Part shown: piece after piece, positions 1-11,725 of the stretch
Layout of the letters: every line of letters starts with the position of its first letter
Position numbering within the stretch: position 1 is the first letter of the stretch
Assembly (NCBI RefSeq): GCF_900108915.1
Contig: NZ_FNYH01000003.1
Coordinates: forward strand, 202,540-266,539
Direction of reading: 5' to 3'
Source of the DNA: Allopseudospirillum japonicum
Lineage (GTDB): Bacteria; Pseudomonadota; Gammaproteobacteria; Pseudomonadales; Halomonadaceae
DNA: 64,000 bases
The notes under the pieces: generated by a model
What the model was told of the DNA's origin: nothing
Database searches by the model: none
Seen by the model: the letters and a program-made list of their open reading frames with translations, nothing else
Made by a program: the position numbers and the translations under genes

Positions 1-222
1 TTTCCACAAATCATTAGCCGTGCTTTCAGCAGCTTACAAGACATGCTGAGATGGACAGAGCATTTGCTTGCAGAAAAAGGCACTTGGTGGGCAATGAAAG
101 GCACATATCCACAGGAAGAACTGCAAGCATTGGATAGCAAATATCAACTTTTGCAGACTTGCTCCTTACAAGTCCCCCAGCTTGAAGGCGAACGCCATTT
201 ACTCCAATTAGCACCTAGCTAA
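1..222 (+). CDS. rsmG: RsmG (GidB) 16S rRNA methyltransferase, C-terminal end only
   Basis: The window opens inside an open frame that ends with TAA at 220-222. The 73 residues visible match the end of RsmG, which uses SAM to make N7-methylguanosine at G527 of 16S rRNA. Recognisable parts are a stretch beginning RAFSSLQDML, the WWAMKG segment, and the closing VPQLEGERHLL strand typical of the family. The 5' part, including the SAM-binding motif, lies outside the window. In related bacteria rsmG is followed by parA and then parB; here parB follows after only 13 bases. The call rests on recall of the family's C-terminal pattern. Confidence 0.85.
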   Translation, partial: FPQIISRAFSSLQDMLRWTEHLLAEKGTWWAMKGTYPQEELQALDSKYQLLQTCSLQVPQLEGERHLLQLAPS

Positions 223-235
223 TGTTGTCATCAAG

Positions 236-1060
236 ATGAAAGACCCACAGCCTGTACCAGCATCTGCAAAAAGTGGCCGCTTGCAGTATTTGCCTATTGC
301 AGCGATTCAACCGAATCCACAACAACCACGCCAAGAGATTCACCCGCAAGCTTTGCAAGAATTAGCGGCTTCTTTGCAAGCACAGGGGATCTTGCAACCT
401 CTAGTAGTAACATCTTTGCCTGCAACATCGGATACGGCACAAAAATACCAACTTATTGCAGGTGAAAGGCGGTGGCGTGCTGCTCAATATTTGGGGTGGC
501 AATCTGTGCCTGTACTGATTCGTGAGGCACAGCAAGATCAAATACTTGCACTTGCACTCATTGAAAATATTCAGCGGGAAGCCCTGAATCCGGTAGAAGA
601 AGCGCAAGCTTTGAAGCGCTTACAAGAAGAATATCAATATTCGCAACAGCAAATTGCCGATGCGATCGGGCGTTCTCGTAGCACGGTTGCCAATTTATTA
701 CGTTTGTTAAAATTACCCCGTCCTGTGTTAGAGTGGCTTACCATAGGGGCTTTAGACCAAGGCCATGCACGTGCTTTACTTGCTTTACCAAAAGAACAGC
801 AAATCGCTGGAGCACGTGAAGTGATTGATAAATCTTTGTCAGTTCGTCAGACAGAAGCTCTAGTAAAACGCTGGTTACAACAACTGCCACAGCCTAAAAC
901 CCATGTGCAAGATCAAGATTTACTCCAGCTACAAGCACACTTAAGTGAATACTTGGGTACACCTGTGGATATCAAGCACACTAAGCAAGGCCAAGGGCGT
1001 CTAGTGATTCACTATGCCTCCTTACATATGCTTGATCATATTCTTAAATGTCTTAGATGA
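236..1060 (+). CDS. parB: ParB/Spo0J chromosome-partitioning protein
   Basis: A 274-residue ParB. The N-terminal part (about 15-115) has the family boxes: NPQQPRQ, the GILQPL stretch, the CTP-binding GERRWRA motif near residue 76 and the ALIENIQRE box. A helix-turn-helix follows (QQQIADAIGRSRSTVANLLR, about 137-156), and the C-terminal dimer domain ends in a short helix. ParB binds parS, closes as a CTP-dependent DNA clamp and normally works with the ParA ATPase to segregate origins. The start is the ATG 13 bases after rsmG; no strong ribosome site precedes it, so coupling to rsmG translation is likely. No parA lies between rsmG and parB, and I saw no parS match in the window. Confidence 0.93.
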   Translation: MKDPQPVPASAKSGRLQYLPIAAIQPNPQQPRQEIHPQALQELAASLQAQGILQPLVVTSLPATSDTAQKYQLIAGERRWRAAQYLGWQSVPVLIREAQQDQILALALIENIQREALNPVEEAQALKRLQEEYQYSQQQIADAIGRSRSTVANLLRLLKLPRPVLEWLTIGALDQGHARALLALPKEQQIAGAREVIDKSLSVRQTEALVKRWLQQLPQPKTHVQDQDLLQLQAHLSEYLGTPVDIKHTKQGQGRLVIHYASLHMLDHILKCLR

Positions 1061-1086
1061 GCCAAAAGTGTGCTTACCTGATAGAC

Positions 1087-1115
1087 TTGCACTCTTTTGG
1101 AGAGATCTTTATATT
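1087..1115 (+). promoter_or_regulatory. Candidate upstream promoter of the atp operon
   Basis: TTGCAC at 1087-1092 and TATATT at 1110-1115 are separated by 17 bases, a good sigma-70 layout. It lies just after parB and upstream of atpI. Predicted from the sequence only. Confidence 0.5.
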
Positions 1116-1155
1116 GCACCTTGGTCTTAATTGAGCAAATGAAGACCTGTATATG

Positions 1156-1184
1156 TTGAATGCCTAGAGCAATGTCAATATAAT
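1156..1184 (+). promoter_or_regulatory. Candidate main promoter of the atp operon
   Basis: TTGAAT at 1156-1161 and a perfect TATAAT at 1179-1184 have a 17-base spacer. Transcription would start about 50 bases before atpI. This is the better of two tandem candidates in the 190-base parB-atpI gap. Confidence 0.6.
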
Positions 1185-1248
1185 CCAGCGAGTTTTTGTG
1201 TGAGTCTAATCCTTAAAACTCTACATCCTGTTGATTGACGAGGCGCAT

Positions 1249-1659
1249 TTGATTAGTAAGCCAAGGCCAACAAAAACGTATCCTAGTGCAAGGATACAAG
1301 GCCCTAAAGTCATGCGTGTCATTGGGTTGCAGCTTTTAGGGAGTATAAGTCTTGCTTGTGTGGGTTGGGCGTTAGGCGATCTGGTTATTGCTTACTCTTT
1401 GCTTACAGGTGGGTTAGTTTGTGCCTTGCCCAATTTAGTCTTTGCATGGATGGCGTTTCGTTTTCAAGGTGCGCGTGCTGCCAAACGCGTAGTGAATGCC
1501 TTCTACAAAGCAGAAATGTTGAAGTTTGGTTTGACGGTCGTACTCTTTGCTGGAGTCTTCGCCTTAGTGCGCCCCTTAAACCCAATTTTCTTCTTCGTCG
1601 CTTATGTTGCAGTTCAAGCGTTACACTGGTTATCCCCTTGGATAATTAAGGTACGTTAG
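1249..1659 (+). CDS. atpI: ATP synthase subunit I (AtpI)
   Basis: A small hydrophobic protein with four predicted membrane segments, first gene of the atp operon. The pattern of membrane segments, the SLLTGGLVCALPN stretch and the ARAAKRVVNAFYKAEMLKF loop match AtpI, which assists c-ring assembly and possibly ion supply and is not part of the finished enzyme. The start is uncertain. The TTG at 1249 has GAGG five bases upstream and gives 136 residues, close to the usual length. A TTG at 1231 would give 142, and the first in-frame ATG at 1312 would give 115 and remove the N-terminal tail. The operon continues with atpB 28 bases later. Confidence 0.82.
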   Translation: MISKPRPTKTYPSARIQGPKVMRVIGLQLLGSISLACVGWALGDLVIAYSLLTGGLVCALPNLVFAWMAFRFQGARAAKRVVNAFYKAEMLKFGLTVVLFAGVFALVRPLNPIFFFVAYVAVQALHWLSPWIIKVR

Positions 1660-1684
1660 CTGCACAAATAAAAATTGAGGCTGA

Positions 1685-2512
<828 letters not shown>

Positions 2513-2520
2513 GATTTACT

Positions 2521-2552
2521 CCCTAGATGCGTCAGCTTATACACATCTAGGG
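2521..2552 (+). promoter_or_regulatory. Intergenic hairpin between atpB and atpE
   Basis: A perfect 9-bp inverted repeat (CCCTAGATG at 2521-2529, CATCTAGGG at 2544-2552) with a 14-base loop. No T run follows, so it is not an intrinsic terminator. The next 66 bases are A/T-rich, poor in G and end in TTGGGAGAAAACG before atpE. This resembles the translation-enhancing leader known for E. coli atpE. An RNA processing or stabilising hairpin that raises c-subunit yield is my inference. Confidence 0.5.
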
Positions 2553-2597
2553 TTCATTTTGCGGTAATTTAAACTTTAACCTTCAACTCAAACTTAA

Positions 2598-2867
<270 letters not shown>

Positions 2868-2928
2868 TTCTAGGTTACCTTGGGAACCGAAAATCTAACC
2901 ACAAACTGAATAAGCGAGAGGTGCTGGC

Positions 2929-3399
2929 GTGAATCTGAATTTGACACTGATCGGCCAAGCCATCGCGTTCGCGATTTTCGTCTGGTTCTGCATGAAGTAC
3001 GTATGGCCGCCTGTAACTGAGGCCATGCGTGCGCGCCAGAAGAAAATAGCTGATGGCTTAGACGCAGCAAGCCGTGCTTCACGCGATCTGGAATTGGCAC
3101 AAGAAAAAGCCTCCCAGACATTACGTGAAAGCAAAGAGCAAGCTGCTCAAATCATAGAGCAAGCGAATAAGCGGGCTAACCAGATCATAGAAGAAGCTAA
3201 GGACCAAGCACGTGAAGAAGGCGAGCGCCTAATCACTGCAGCCAAGGCAGAAATCGACCAAGAAGTTAACCGAGCTAAAGAGCAACTTCGTGCTCAAGTT
3301 GCTCTGTTAGCGGTTCGCGGGGCGGAGCAGATCTTGGAAGCCTCTATTGATGAAAAAGCCCACAGCGAGTTGGTCAACAAACTTGCCGCTGAGCTTTAA
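2929..3399 (+). CDS. atpF: F1Fo ATP synthase subunit b
   Basis: The 156-residue peripheral-stalk subunit. One N-terminal membrane helix (about residues 5-25) is followed by a long charged helix rich in Ala, Glu, Lys and Gln, the right-handed coiled coil that dimerises and links Fo to the delta subunit. The start is GTG at 2929, with GAGAGGTG upstream; it gives the family's usual N-terminus. atpH follows after 12 bases. Confidence 0.96.
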   Translation: MNLNLTLIGQAIAFAIFVWFCMKYVWPPVTEAMRARQKKIADGLDAASRASRDLELAQEKASQTLRESKEQAAQIIEQANKRANQIIEEAKDQAREEGERLITAAKAEIDQEVNRAKEQLRAQVALLAVRGAEQILEASIDEKAHSELVNKLAAEL

Positions 3400-3411
3400 G
3401 CGAGGTGACCA

Positions 3412-3948
3412 ATGGCTGAAACAACGACTGTTGCCCGGCCTTATGCAAAAGCCGCGTTTGAATTTGCTTTAAGTCAGGGAAAACTCAACGACTGGTCTAA
3501 GATGCTGTCGGCAGTTGCCGCAGCAGCAGATCAGGGTGAGGTCAAACAGCTCCTACTTAATCCTGCTTTGACCAGCGCGCAAAAAGCAGAAGTACTGCTA
3601 GAAATTTGCCAATCCTCACTGGATGAAAGTGTACGTCATTTCGTACTTGCCTTAAGTGAGAATGGGCGTTTGCCATTGATCCCGGTAATTGCTGAACTGT
3701 ATGAAGCCTTGAGGGCTGAGCAGGAGCAAACTGTCGATGTGGTGGTGACTTCTGCTTATCCTCTGGACGAGCAGCAGCAAAACAAACTGGCGCAGGCTTT
3801 GCGTAAGCGGCTAAACCGGGAAGTGAACCTAAGTACACACGAAGATAAAAGTCTTATCGGCGGTATCATTATCCGCGCCGGAGACTTGGTGATTGACGGT
3901 TCAGTCCGCGGCAAGCTAGCTAAACTGGCCGAAGCGTTGAAATCCTGA
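3412..3948 (+). CDS. atpH: F1Fo ATP synthase subunit delta
   Basis: The 178-residue delta (OSCP-type) subunit that caps F1 and holds the b dimer. The N-terminal [12 protein letters not shown] motif and the C-terminal [25 protein letters not shown] stretch, quoted here only in part, are diagnostic. The helical N-terminal domain covers about residues 1-105. The gene lies between atpF and atpA at short spacing and begins with ATG after GCGAGGTGACCA. Confidence 0.96.
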   Translation: MAETTTVARPYAKAAFEFALSQGKLNDWSKMLSAVAAAADQGEVKQLLLNPALTSAQKAEVLLEICQSSLDESVRHFVLALSENGRLPLIPVIAELYEALRAEQEQTVDVVVTSAYPLDEQQQNKLAQALRKRLNREVNLSTHEDKSLIGGIIIRAGDLVIDGSVRGKLAKLAEALKS

Positions 3949-3964
3949 TTTTGAGGGACATGGC

Positions 3965-5509
3965 ATGCAGCAACTGAATCCATCCGAGATCAGCGAAATT
4001 ATTAAGAAGCGCATCGAAAAACTCGATGTGACTTCTGAAGCCCGTAATGAGGGCACTATCGTTAGCGTATCTGATGGTATCGTACAGATCCACGGCCTAG
4101 CTGACGTAATGTATGGTGAAATGATCGAGTTTGAGGGCGGCCTTTTTGGTATGGCGCTTAACCTCGAGCGTGATTCTGTCGGTGCAGTTATCTTAGGCGA
4201 TTATTTAGGTCTTCAAGAAGGCCAAACGGCTAAGTGTACCGGTCGTATCTTAGAAGTACCCGTAGGTCCTGCGCTAAAAGGTCGTGTAGTAGATGCCTTA
4301 GGTAACCCTATCGACGGCAAAGGTCCTATTAACGCAGACGAAACTGATGCGATTGAAAAAGTCGCACCAGGTGTTATCTGGCGTAAGTCTGTTGATCAAC
4401 CTGTACAAACAGGTTACAAGGCAGTTGACGCCATGGTACCTATCGGTCGCGGTCAGCGTGAGTTGATCATCGGTGACCGTCAAACGGGTAAAACCGCTTT
4501 GGCTGTTGACGCGATTATCAACCAAAAAGACAGCGGCGTGATCTGTGTTTATGTCGCTATCGGTCAAAAGCAATCTACTATTGCTAACGTAGTACGCAAG
4601 CTCGAAGAGCATGGCGCTATGGATCACACCATTATCGTGGCCGCTGGTGCTTCTGATCCTGCATCTATGCAGTTCTTAGCGCCTTATGCTGGCTGTACTA
4701 TGGGTGAGTACTTCCGTGACCGTGGTCAAGATGCTTTGATTATCTATGACGATTTAACCAAGCAAGCTTGGGCTTATCGTCAGATTTCTTTGCTTCTACG
4801 TCGTCCGCCTGGTCGTGAAGCTTATCCTGGTGACGTTTTCTATCTCCACTCACGTTTGCTTGAGCGTGCATCACGCGTAAGTGCTGAGTATGTAGAGAAG
4901 TTCACCAATGGTGAAGTCAAAGGTCAAACCGGTTCTTTAACAGCACTGCCTATTATCGAAACTCAAGGTGGTGACGTTTCCGCGTTCGTACCTACTAACG
5001 TAATTTCGATCACTGACGGTCAGATCTTCCTCGAAACCAACCTTTTCAACGCAGGTATCCGTCCTGCAATGAACGCAGGTATTTCGGTGTCTCGTGTAGG
5101 GGGCGCAGCTCAGACTAAAATCATCAAGAAACTTGGTGGTGGTATCCGTCTAGCACTTGCCCAGTACCGTGAACTGGCAGCCTTCTCTCAGTTCGCCTCT
5201 GACCTTGATGATGCAACCCGTAAGCAGTTGGAGCATGGCCAACGTGTTACTGAGCTGATGAAGCAAAAGCAATACGCGCCTTTATCCATTGCTGAAATGG
5301 GTCTGAGTCTGTACGCAGCGAACGAAGGTCACCTCGATGATATCCCTGTAAGCAAAGTGGGTGAGTTTGAAGCAGCTTTACATTCCTACATGAATAGTGA
5401 GTGTGCAGAGCTGATGAAAACCATCAACGCAAGCGGCGACTACAATGGTGAAATCGAGGCCGGCCTCAAAGCTGGTATTGAGCAATTTAAGGCTACTCAA
5501 ACTTGGTAG
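3965..5509 (+). CDS. atpA: F1Fo ATP synthase subunit alpha
   Basis: The 514-residue regulatory nucleotide-binding subunit of F1. The P-loop [13 protein letters not shown] lies near residues 170-182. The [17 protein letters not shown] stretch near residues 367-383 carries the Ser-Arg whose arginine reaches into the catalytic site of the neighbouring beta subunit. Length is normal. A 73-base spacer follows before atpG, longer than elsewhere in the operon and with several small inverted repeats. Confidence 0.98.
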   Translation: MQQLNPSEISEIIKKRIEKLDVTSEARNEGTIVSVSDGIVQIHGLADVMYGEMIEFEGGLFGMALNLERDSVGAVILGDYLGLQEGQTAKCTGRILEVPVGPALKGRVVDALGNPIDGKGPINADETDAIEKVAPGVIWRKSVDQPVQTGYKAVDAMVPIGRGQRELIIGDRQTGKTALAVDAIINQKDSGVICVYVAIGQKQSTIANVVRKLEEHGAMDHTIIVAAGASDPASMQFLAPYAGCTMGEYFRDRGQDALIIYDDLTKQAWAYRQISLLLRRPPGREAYPGDVFYLHSRLLERASRVSAEYVEKFTNGEVKGQTGSLTALPIIETQGGDVSAFVPTNVISITDGQIFLETNLFNAGIRPAMNAGISVSRVGGAAQTKIIKKLGGGIRLALAQYRELAAFSQFASDLDDATRKQLEHGQRVTELMKQKQYAPLSIAEMGLSLYAANEGHLDDIPVSKVGEFEAALHSYMNSECAELMKTINASGDYNGEIEAGLKAGIEQFKATQTW

Positions 5510-5582
5510 CGAGTTAGGCTCGTCGTATGGCGGGCCTAAGTCTTGACACCAATTACGAGTAGGCGGACAAGGCAGAAGCGCT

Positions 5583-6449
5583 ATGGCAGTCGGAAAAGAG
5601 ATTCGCACCCAAATAGGGAGCATCAAAAATACGCAAAAGATTACCAGCGCCATGGAAATGGTTGCTGCGTCTAAAATGCGTAAAGCGCAAGAACGCATGG
5701 CCGCGAGTCAGCCTTATGCCAATCAGATTCGTAAAGTTGTCGGCCATATTGCCAAGGCCTCACCTGAATATAAGCACCTGTATCTAGAAGAGCGGGATGT
5801 GAAGCGGGTAGGTTACATCATAGTCTCAACAGACCGAGGTTTGTGTGGCGGTCTGAACACTAACTTATTCAAAGCTGCGATCAAGTCGATTCAAGGCTGG
5901 ATGGATAAGGGTGTGGATGTAGATTATTGCGTCATTGGTAGTAAAGCCACAGCTTTCTTCCGTAGATATGGCGGGAATGTGATTGCAGCAAAGAGCGGGC
6001 TAGGGGATGCGCCTGTAGCAAGTGATTTGGTTGGTAGCGTTAAGGTCATGCTTGATGCGTACGACCAAGGCGAGCTAGATCGCGTGTATGTAGTGTATAA
6101 CAATTTTGTAAACACTATGACCCAAAAGCCGCTAGTGCAGCAGCTATTGCCTCTGCAAGCTGACGCGGAACACGAAGAAACCGGCCCCAGCCACTGGGAT
6201 TATCTCTATGAACCTGATGCAAAAGACTTACTTGACAAGCTGTTAGTACGTTACGTCGAGTCACAAGTGTATCAGGCTGTGGTTGAGAATAACGCCTGTG
6301 AGCAAGCGGCGCGTATGATTGCGATGAAAAACGCAACAGACAACGCGGGCAATCTTATCGACGAGTTGCAGCTTATTTATAACAAAGCTCGTCAAGCAGC
6401 TATTACCCAAGAAATTTCCGAAATTGTGGGTGGCGCCGCCGCTGTATAA
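5583..6449 (+). CDS. atpG: F1Fo ATP synthase subunit gamma
   Basis: The 288-residue central rotor shaft. The N-terminal helix contains [20 protein letters not shown], the classic gamma signature. The [11 protein letters not shown] motif follows near residues 80-90. The C-terminal helix contains [20 protein letters not shown]. These two helices form the coiled coil that turns inside the alpha3beta3 ring. The start ATG at 5583 gives the standard [11 protein letters not shown] beginning. Confidence 0.98.
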   Translation: MAVGKEIRTQIGSIKNTQKITSAMEMVAASKMRKAQERMAASQPYANQIRKVVGHIAKASPEYKHLYLEERDVKRVGYIIVSTDRGLCGGLNTNLFKAAIKSIQGWMDKGVDVDYCVIGSKATAFFRRYGGNVIAAKSGLGDAPVASDLVGSVKVMLDAYDQGELDRVYVVYNNFVNTMTQKPLVQQLLPLQADAEHEETGPSHWDYLYEPDAKDLLDKLLVRYVESQVYQAVVENNACEQAARMIAMKNATDNAGNLIDELQLIYNKARQAAITQEISEIVGGAAAV

Positions 6450-6485
6450 GGCGTTACAGGTAAGCAGGTTTCAATTGCAGGTTAA

Positions 6486-7877
<1,392 letters not shown>

Positions 7878-7911
7878 GCCACCGGGTTGAGACTTTTATA
7901 GAGGCGAAACC

Positions 7912-8337
7912 ATGGCTATAACCCTTCACTGCGACATCGTAAGTGCCGAGAAGTCTATCTTCAATGGCCGCGCAGAGCTGGTTGTTGCCGCCGGTGTGCT
8001 GGGTGATCTGGGGCTTGCTCCGGGTCACGCACCCTTACTGACGGAACTCCAACCTGGCCCGATTCGGGTAGTTAAACAGGGTGGCGAAGAAGAGATCTTC
8101 TACGTCTCCGGCGGTTTTCTAGAAGTGCAACCAAATGTAGTGTCTATCCTTGCTGATAGTGCTTTACGTGCGGTCGATCTTGATGAGGCTGCTGCAGAGC
8201 AAGCACGCCAAAATGCAGAACGTGCACTGAAAGAAAAAGGTTCAGAGCTGGATTATGCGCGTGCAACGATTGAGCTTGCAGAAGCTGTGGCGAAACTGCG
8301 TACTTTAGAGCAGTTACGTCGCAAAAATGCGCACTAA
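7912..8337 (+). CDS. atpC: F1Fo ATP synthase subunit epsilon
   Basis: The 141-residue epsilon subunit, last gene of the operon. The beta-sandwich domain (about 1-85) contains [15 protein letters not shown] and [11 protein letters not shown], and the C-terminal pair of helices (about 88-138) can act as a brake on ATP hydrolysis. Ribosome site GAGGCGAAACC precedes the ATG. A strong terminator lies 23 bases after the stop. Confidence 0.97.
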   Translation: MAITLHCDIVSAEKSIFNGRAELVVAAGVLGDLGLAPGHAPLLTELQPGPIRVVKQGGEEEIFYVSGGFLEVQPNVVSILADSALRAVDLDEAAAEQARQNAERALKEKGSELDYARATIELAEAVAKLRTLEQLRRKNAH

Positions 8338-8360
8338 CCTTCTAGTGACCAACCATCTCA

Positions 8361-8388
8361 AAGGGCAGCTTCGGCTGCCCTTTTTTAT
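8361..8388 (+). terminator. Intrinsic terminator of the atp operon
   Basis: AAGGGCAGC pairs with GCTGCCCTT around a UUCG tetraloop closed by C-G, followed by a T run. It is a perfect 9-bp stem and among the clearest terminators in the window. Confidence 0.95.
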
Positions 8389-8424
8389 TACGAAGAAAAA
8401 TACCGTAAATAATCTGTGAATAAG

Positions 8425-8452
8425 CCCACACGAACAGGGTAAAATGTGTGGG
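8425..8452 (+). promoter_or_regulatory. Inverted repeat flanking a candidate -10 box upstream of glmU
   Basis: CCCACAC at 8425-8431 and GTGTGGG at 8446-8452 form a perfect 7-bp inverted repeat. The 14-base spacer ends with TAAAAT (8440-8445), a possible -10 box. No convincing -35 element is visible. This could be an operator over the glmU promoter or an mRNA leader hairpin. Confidence 0.4.
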
Positions 8453-8479
8453 ATTGTCAATTTTATAAGGGGAGAAGCG

Positions 8480-9868
8480 ATGGCATTGGAAATTATTATT
8501 TTGGCCGCAGGACAGGGCAAACGTATGCGTTCTAGTCGTGCCAAAGTGTTACATCCACTTGCTCATACACCCCTTATTGGGCATGTCTTAAATGCCAGTG
8601 CTAAGCTGCAACCAGAGCGGATTCATATTGTAATTGGGCATGCAGGTGAGCAGATACAAGCCTATGTCGAGCAAACTTATCCACAGCTCCCTATTCATTG
8701 GGCACAGCAAACGCAGCAATTGGGAACAGGGCATGCGGTTACGCAAGTGTTAGCTCATTTACCAGCTGATGCGCAAGTTTTGGTTTTGTATGCAGATGTT
8801 CCTTTAGTTAATCCGCAAACACTCAAAGCTTTGTTGGCAGAAACGGCGCGCGCTTCCTTAGCTGTGTTGACTTTAGAACTAGATAACCCCCAAGGTTATG
8901 GACGCATCTTACGTAATACCCAAGGCCAAGTGTGCGCGATTGTCGAAGAGAAAGATGCTAGTGCGACGCAAAAAGCAATTCAAGAAATCAACACGGGCAT
9001 CATGGCAACAGATAGCCAAACCTTAAAAACTTGGTTGCCGAAAATTTCTAATCAAAATGCACAACAAGAATATTACCTGACGGATTTGATTGCTTTAGTT
9101 GCGCAAGCAGGAATGGATGTAGCAAGTTATTGTGCACAGGATGCATTAGAGGTCACTGGAGTTAATACAAAAGCCCAGTTAGCACAATTAGAACGTGCCT
9201 ATCAAAGATGCCAAGCCCATGCTTTACTTGAGCAAGGGGTGACCTTATATGATCCTGAACGCTTAGATATTCGTGGGCATTTAGAATGTGGTCAAGATGT
9301 GACCTTGGATGTGAATTGTATTTTTGAAGGTAGGGTGCGCTTAGGAAATCGGGTCACGATAGAAGCGCACTGTATTTTAAAAGATGTCACCTTAGGTGAT
9401 GATGTTCATATACGAGCTTATTCACATCTTGAAGGCGTGGATTTACAAGGGCACAATCAGGTGGGCCCTTATGCACGTTTGCGTCCTGGTACCCAGCTAG
9501 CCACTGGGGCTAAAGTGGGTAATTTTGTGGAGACCAAAAAAGCTTATTTAGGCCCGAATACCAAAGCCAATCATTTAAGCTATTTGGGGGACGCGCATAT
9601 TGAAGCTGAGGTTAATATAGGCGCAGGTACTATCACCTGTAATTATGACGGTGTGAATAAATCGCAAACCTATATTCATCAAGGGGCTTTTATTGGCTCG
9701 AATACGGCGTTAGTGGCTCCGGTAACTATCGGTGCGCAAGCGGTAGTCGGTGCAGGATCGACCGTCAGTAAAAATGTGAGTGCAGGTGCTTTAGCGGTGA
9801 GTCGTGCACGTCAAAGCGAATATCAACATTGGCCTCGGCCACAAAAAAAGCAGCAACAGGAGTCTTAA
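8480..9868 (+). CDS. glmU: Bifunctional GlmU: GlcN-1-P acetyltransferase / UDP-GlcNAc pyrophosphorylase
   Basis: A 462-residue enzyme that acetylates glucosamine-1-phosphate and then joins it to UTP, giving UDP-GlcNAc for peptidoglycan and LPS. The N-terminal uridyltransferase domain opens with LAAGQGKRMRSS; the position usually held by Thr in GTRM is Lys. The C-terminal part is a left-handed beta helix of hexapeptide repeats with PYARLRPG, the GNFVETKKA stretch and the NIGAGTITCNYDG acetyltransferase motif. The start is ATG 8480, with AAGGGGAG upstream. An in-frame ATG at 8444 would add 12 residues without a ribosome site. glmS follows after three bases. Confidence 0.96.
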   Translation: MALEIIILAAGQGKRMRSSRAKVLHPLAHTPLIGHVLNASAKLQPERIHIVIGHAGEQIQAYVEQTYPQLPIHWAQQTQQLGTGHAVTQVLAHLPADAQVLVLYADVPLVNPQTLKALLAETARASLAVLTLELDNPQGYGRILRNTQGQVCAIVEEKDASATQKAIQEINTGIMATDSQTLKTWLPKISNQNAQQEYYLTDLIALVAQAGMDVASYCAQDALEVTGVNTKAQLAQLERAYQRCQAHALLEQGVTLYDPERLDIRGHLECGQDVTLDVNCIFEGRVRLGNRVTIEAHCILKDVTLGDDVHIRAYSHLEGVDLQGHNQVGPYARLRPGTQLATGAKVGNFVETKKAYLGPNTKANHLSYLGDAHIEAEVNIGAGTITCNYDGVNKSQTYIHQGAFIGSNTALVAPVTIGAQAVVGAGSTVSKNVSAGALAVSRARQSEYQHWPRPQKKQQQES

Positions 9869-9871
9869 TCC

Positions 9872-11713
9872 ATGTGTGGTATTGTAGGTGCTGTCGCCGA
9901 ACGTACAGTAACGCCTATCTTATTAGAAGGCTTAAGACGCCTAGAGTATCGCGGCTATGATTCTGCTGGATTAGCCGTGATTGCCCCAGAAGGATTACAG
10001 CGTCAGCGGGCCGTTGGTAAAGTCGCTCAATTAGAAAAACGTCTAGAAACACACCCTTTGCGTGGTATGACGGGCATTGCGCATACGCGCTGGGCTACGC
10101 ATGGTGCACCGACGGAAGTAAATGCTCACCCGCATATGTCTGGGTCTCAATTGGCTGTGGTGCACAATGGCATTATTGAAAACTATGCCAGCTTGCGCCA
10201 GCGGTTACAGGCCACAGGTTATACTTTCGAATCCCAAACGGATACGGAAGTTATCGCGCATCTGATTGAGAAGTACTATCAACAAAGTGGTGATTTGTTT
10301 GTCGCTGTACAGCAAGCCATTATTTTGTTGGAAGGGGCTTTTGCGATTGCTGTGGTACATCAAGCGCATCCTGAATACCTAGTTTGTGCACGCAAAGGGA
10401 GCCCTCTGGTGTTAGGCGTTGGCAGTGGTGAAAGCTTTTGTGCTTCTGATCCACTGGCCTTATTGCAAGTCACAGACCGTTTTATCTACTTGCAAGAAGG
10501 TGATATTGCTTGTTTATCGGTCACAGGTGTGGAGATTGTTGATCAGCAAGGCCAAAACGTCGAACGTCCGATGAAAATGTGGGAGCATGGCCACCAAGCT
10601 GCTGATAAGCAAGGCTATAAGCATTACATGCTCAAAGAAATCCATGAGCAGCCCAAAGTTATGCAAGATACCCTTGAAGGGCGTATCAGCCAAACCAGTG
10701 TGCTTCCTGAGATTTTAGGCAGCCAAGCCAGCTTGATTTTGCCTCATGTTGAGCAAGTGCATGTCATTGCCTGCGGTACCAGCTTTCATGCAGGGATGGT
10801 CGCGCGTTACTGGATTGAGAAAATTGCTGGTTTGCCTTGCATGGTTGAGGTAGCGAGTGAATACCGTTACCGCGATGTGGTGGTGCCACCGAATACTTTA
10901 TTTGTGTGTATCTCGCAATCAGGTGAAACCGCAGATACTTTGGCCGCGTTGCGTTTCGCACGTCAGGCGGGTTATCTCGCGACCCTTGCAATTTGTAATG
11001 TCCCTGGTAGCTCGTTAATTCGTGAAACTGATTTAGCCTTAATGACACGCGCTGGTCCTGAAATCGGTGTCGCATCGACCAAAGCTTTTACCACCCAGTT
11101 AATTGCCTTGATGCTGCTAACATTAGTGCTACGTCGTGTACGTCAGGCAGCCAGCCGTGGTCAAGACACTTGTGAGCAACGTATTGTCAGTGCTTTGCAT
11201 GCTTTACCAGATAAAATCAATCGTGTGCTTGCTCTGGATGAACAGATCGAAGCCTATGCGCAAAGTTTTGCAGACAAGCAACACGCATTATTTTTAGGAC
11301 GGGGTACTCAATATCCTATCGCAATGGAAGGGGCGCTTAAGCTCAAGGAAATCTCTTATATTCATGCAGAGGCTTACCCCGCAGGTGAGCTTAAACATGG
11401 ACCGCTTGCGCTTGTTGATAAAGAAATGCCTGTAGTTGCCATAGCGCCACATGATGACTTATTGGAAAAACTCAAGTCCAATCTGCAAGAAGTACAAGCA
11501 CGCGGTGGACAAGTTTTAGTGTTTGCTGATGGTGCGGCTCGTGTCGGTGCTGAAATGGGTTTAGCTGTCTTACATATGCCAGAAGTCATTGATGAACTAG
11601 CGCCTATCTTATACACCTTACCTTTACAACTGCTGGCTTATCATGTTGCCGTGTTGAAAGGAACGGATGTTGATCAACCACGTAACCTCGCCAAATCTGT
11701 GACTGTAGAATAA
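9872..11713 (+). CDS. glmS: Glutamine-fructose-6-phosphate aminotransferase (isomerizing)
   Basis: A 613-residue GlmS that makes glucosamine-6-phosphate from fructose-6-phosphate and glutamine, the first step toward UDP-GlcNAc. The protein begins MCGIVGAV, so Cys2 becomes the N-terminal nucleophile of the glutaminase domain (about 1-240). Two SIS sugar-isomerase domains follow, with CGTSFHAG and SQSGETADT motifs. The C-terminus DQPRNLAKSVTVE is the family's standard end. AGGAG inside the end of glmU serves as its ribosome site. I saw no glmS ribozyme-like region; the 3-base gap to glmU leaves no room for one. Confidence 0.97.
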   Translation: MCGIVGAVAERTVTPILLEGLRRLEYRGYDSAGLAVIAPEGLQRQRAVGKVAQLEKRLETHPLRGMTGIAHTRWATHGAPTEVNAHPHMSGSQLAVVHNGIIENYASLRQRLQATGYTFESQTDTEVIAHLIEKYYQQSGDLFVAVQQAIILLEGAFAIAVVHQAHPEYLVCARKGSPLVLGVGSGESFCASDPLALLQVTDRFIYLQEGDIACLSVTGVEIVDQQGQNVERPMKMWEHGHQAADKQGYKHYMLKEIHEQPKVMQDTLEGRISQTSVLPEILGSQASLILPHVEQVHVIACGTSFHAGMVARYWIEKIAGLPCMVEVASEYRYRDVVVPPNTLFVCISQSGETADTLAALRFARQAGYLATLAICNVPGSSLIRETDLALMTRAGPEIGVASTKAFTTQLIALMLLTLVLRRVRQAASRGQDTCEQRIVSALHALPDKINRVLALDEQIEAYAQSFADKQHALFLGRGTQYPIAMEGALKLKEISYIHAEAYPAGELKHGPLALVDKEMPVVAIAPHDDLLEKLKSNLQEVQARGGQVLVFADGAARVGAEMGLAVLHMPEVIDELAPILYTLPLQLLAYHVAVLKGTDVDQPRNLAKSVTVE

Positions 11714-11725
11714 TGAGGAGCCCTT

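Noticed and set aside
1..1230. parS centromere sites near parB
   Set aside because: No sequence close to the TGTTTCACGTGAAACA consensus was found here or elsewhere in the window by eye.
8444..8479. An upstream ATG giving MCGIVNF, like the start of GlmS, ahead of glmU
   Set aside because: It is in frame with glmU but has no ribosome site. The likeness to the GlmS N-terminus covers only five residues; the ATG at 8480 fits GlmU exactly.
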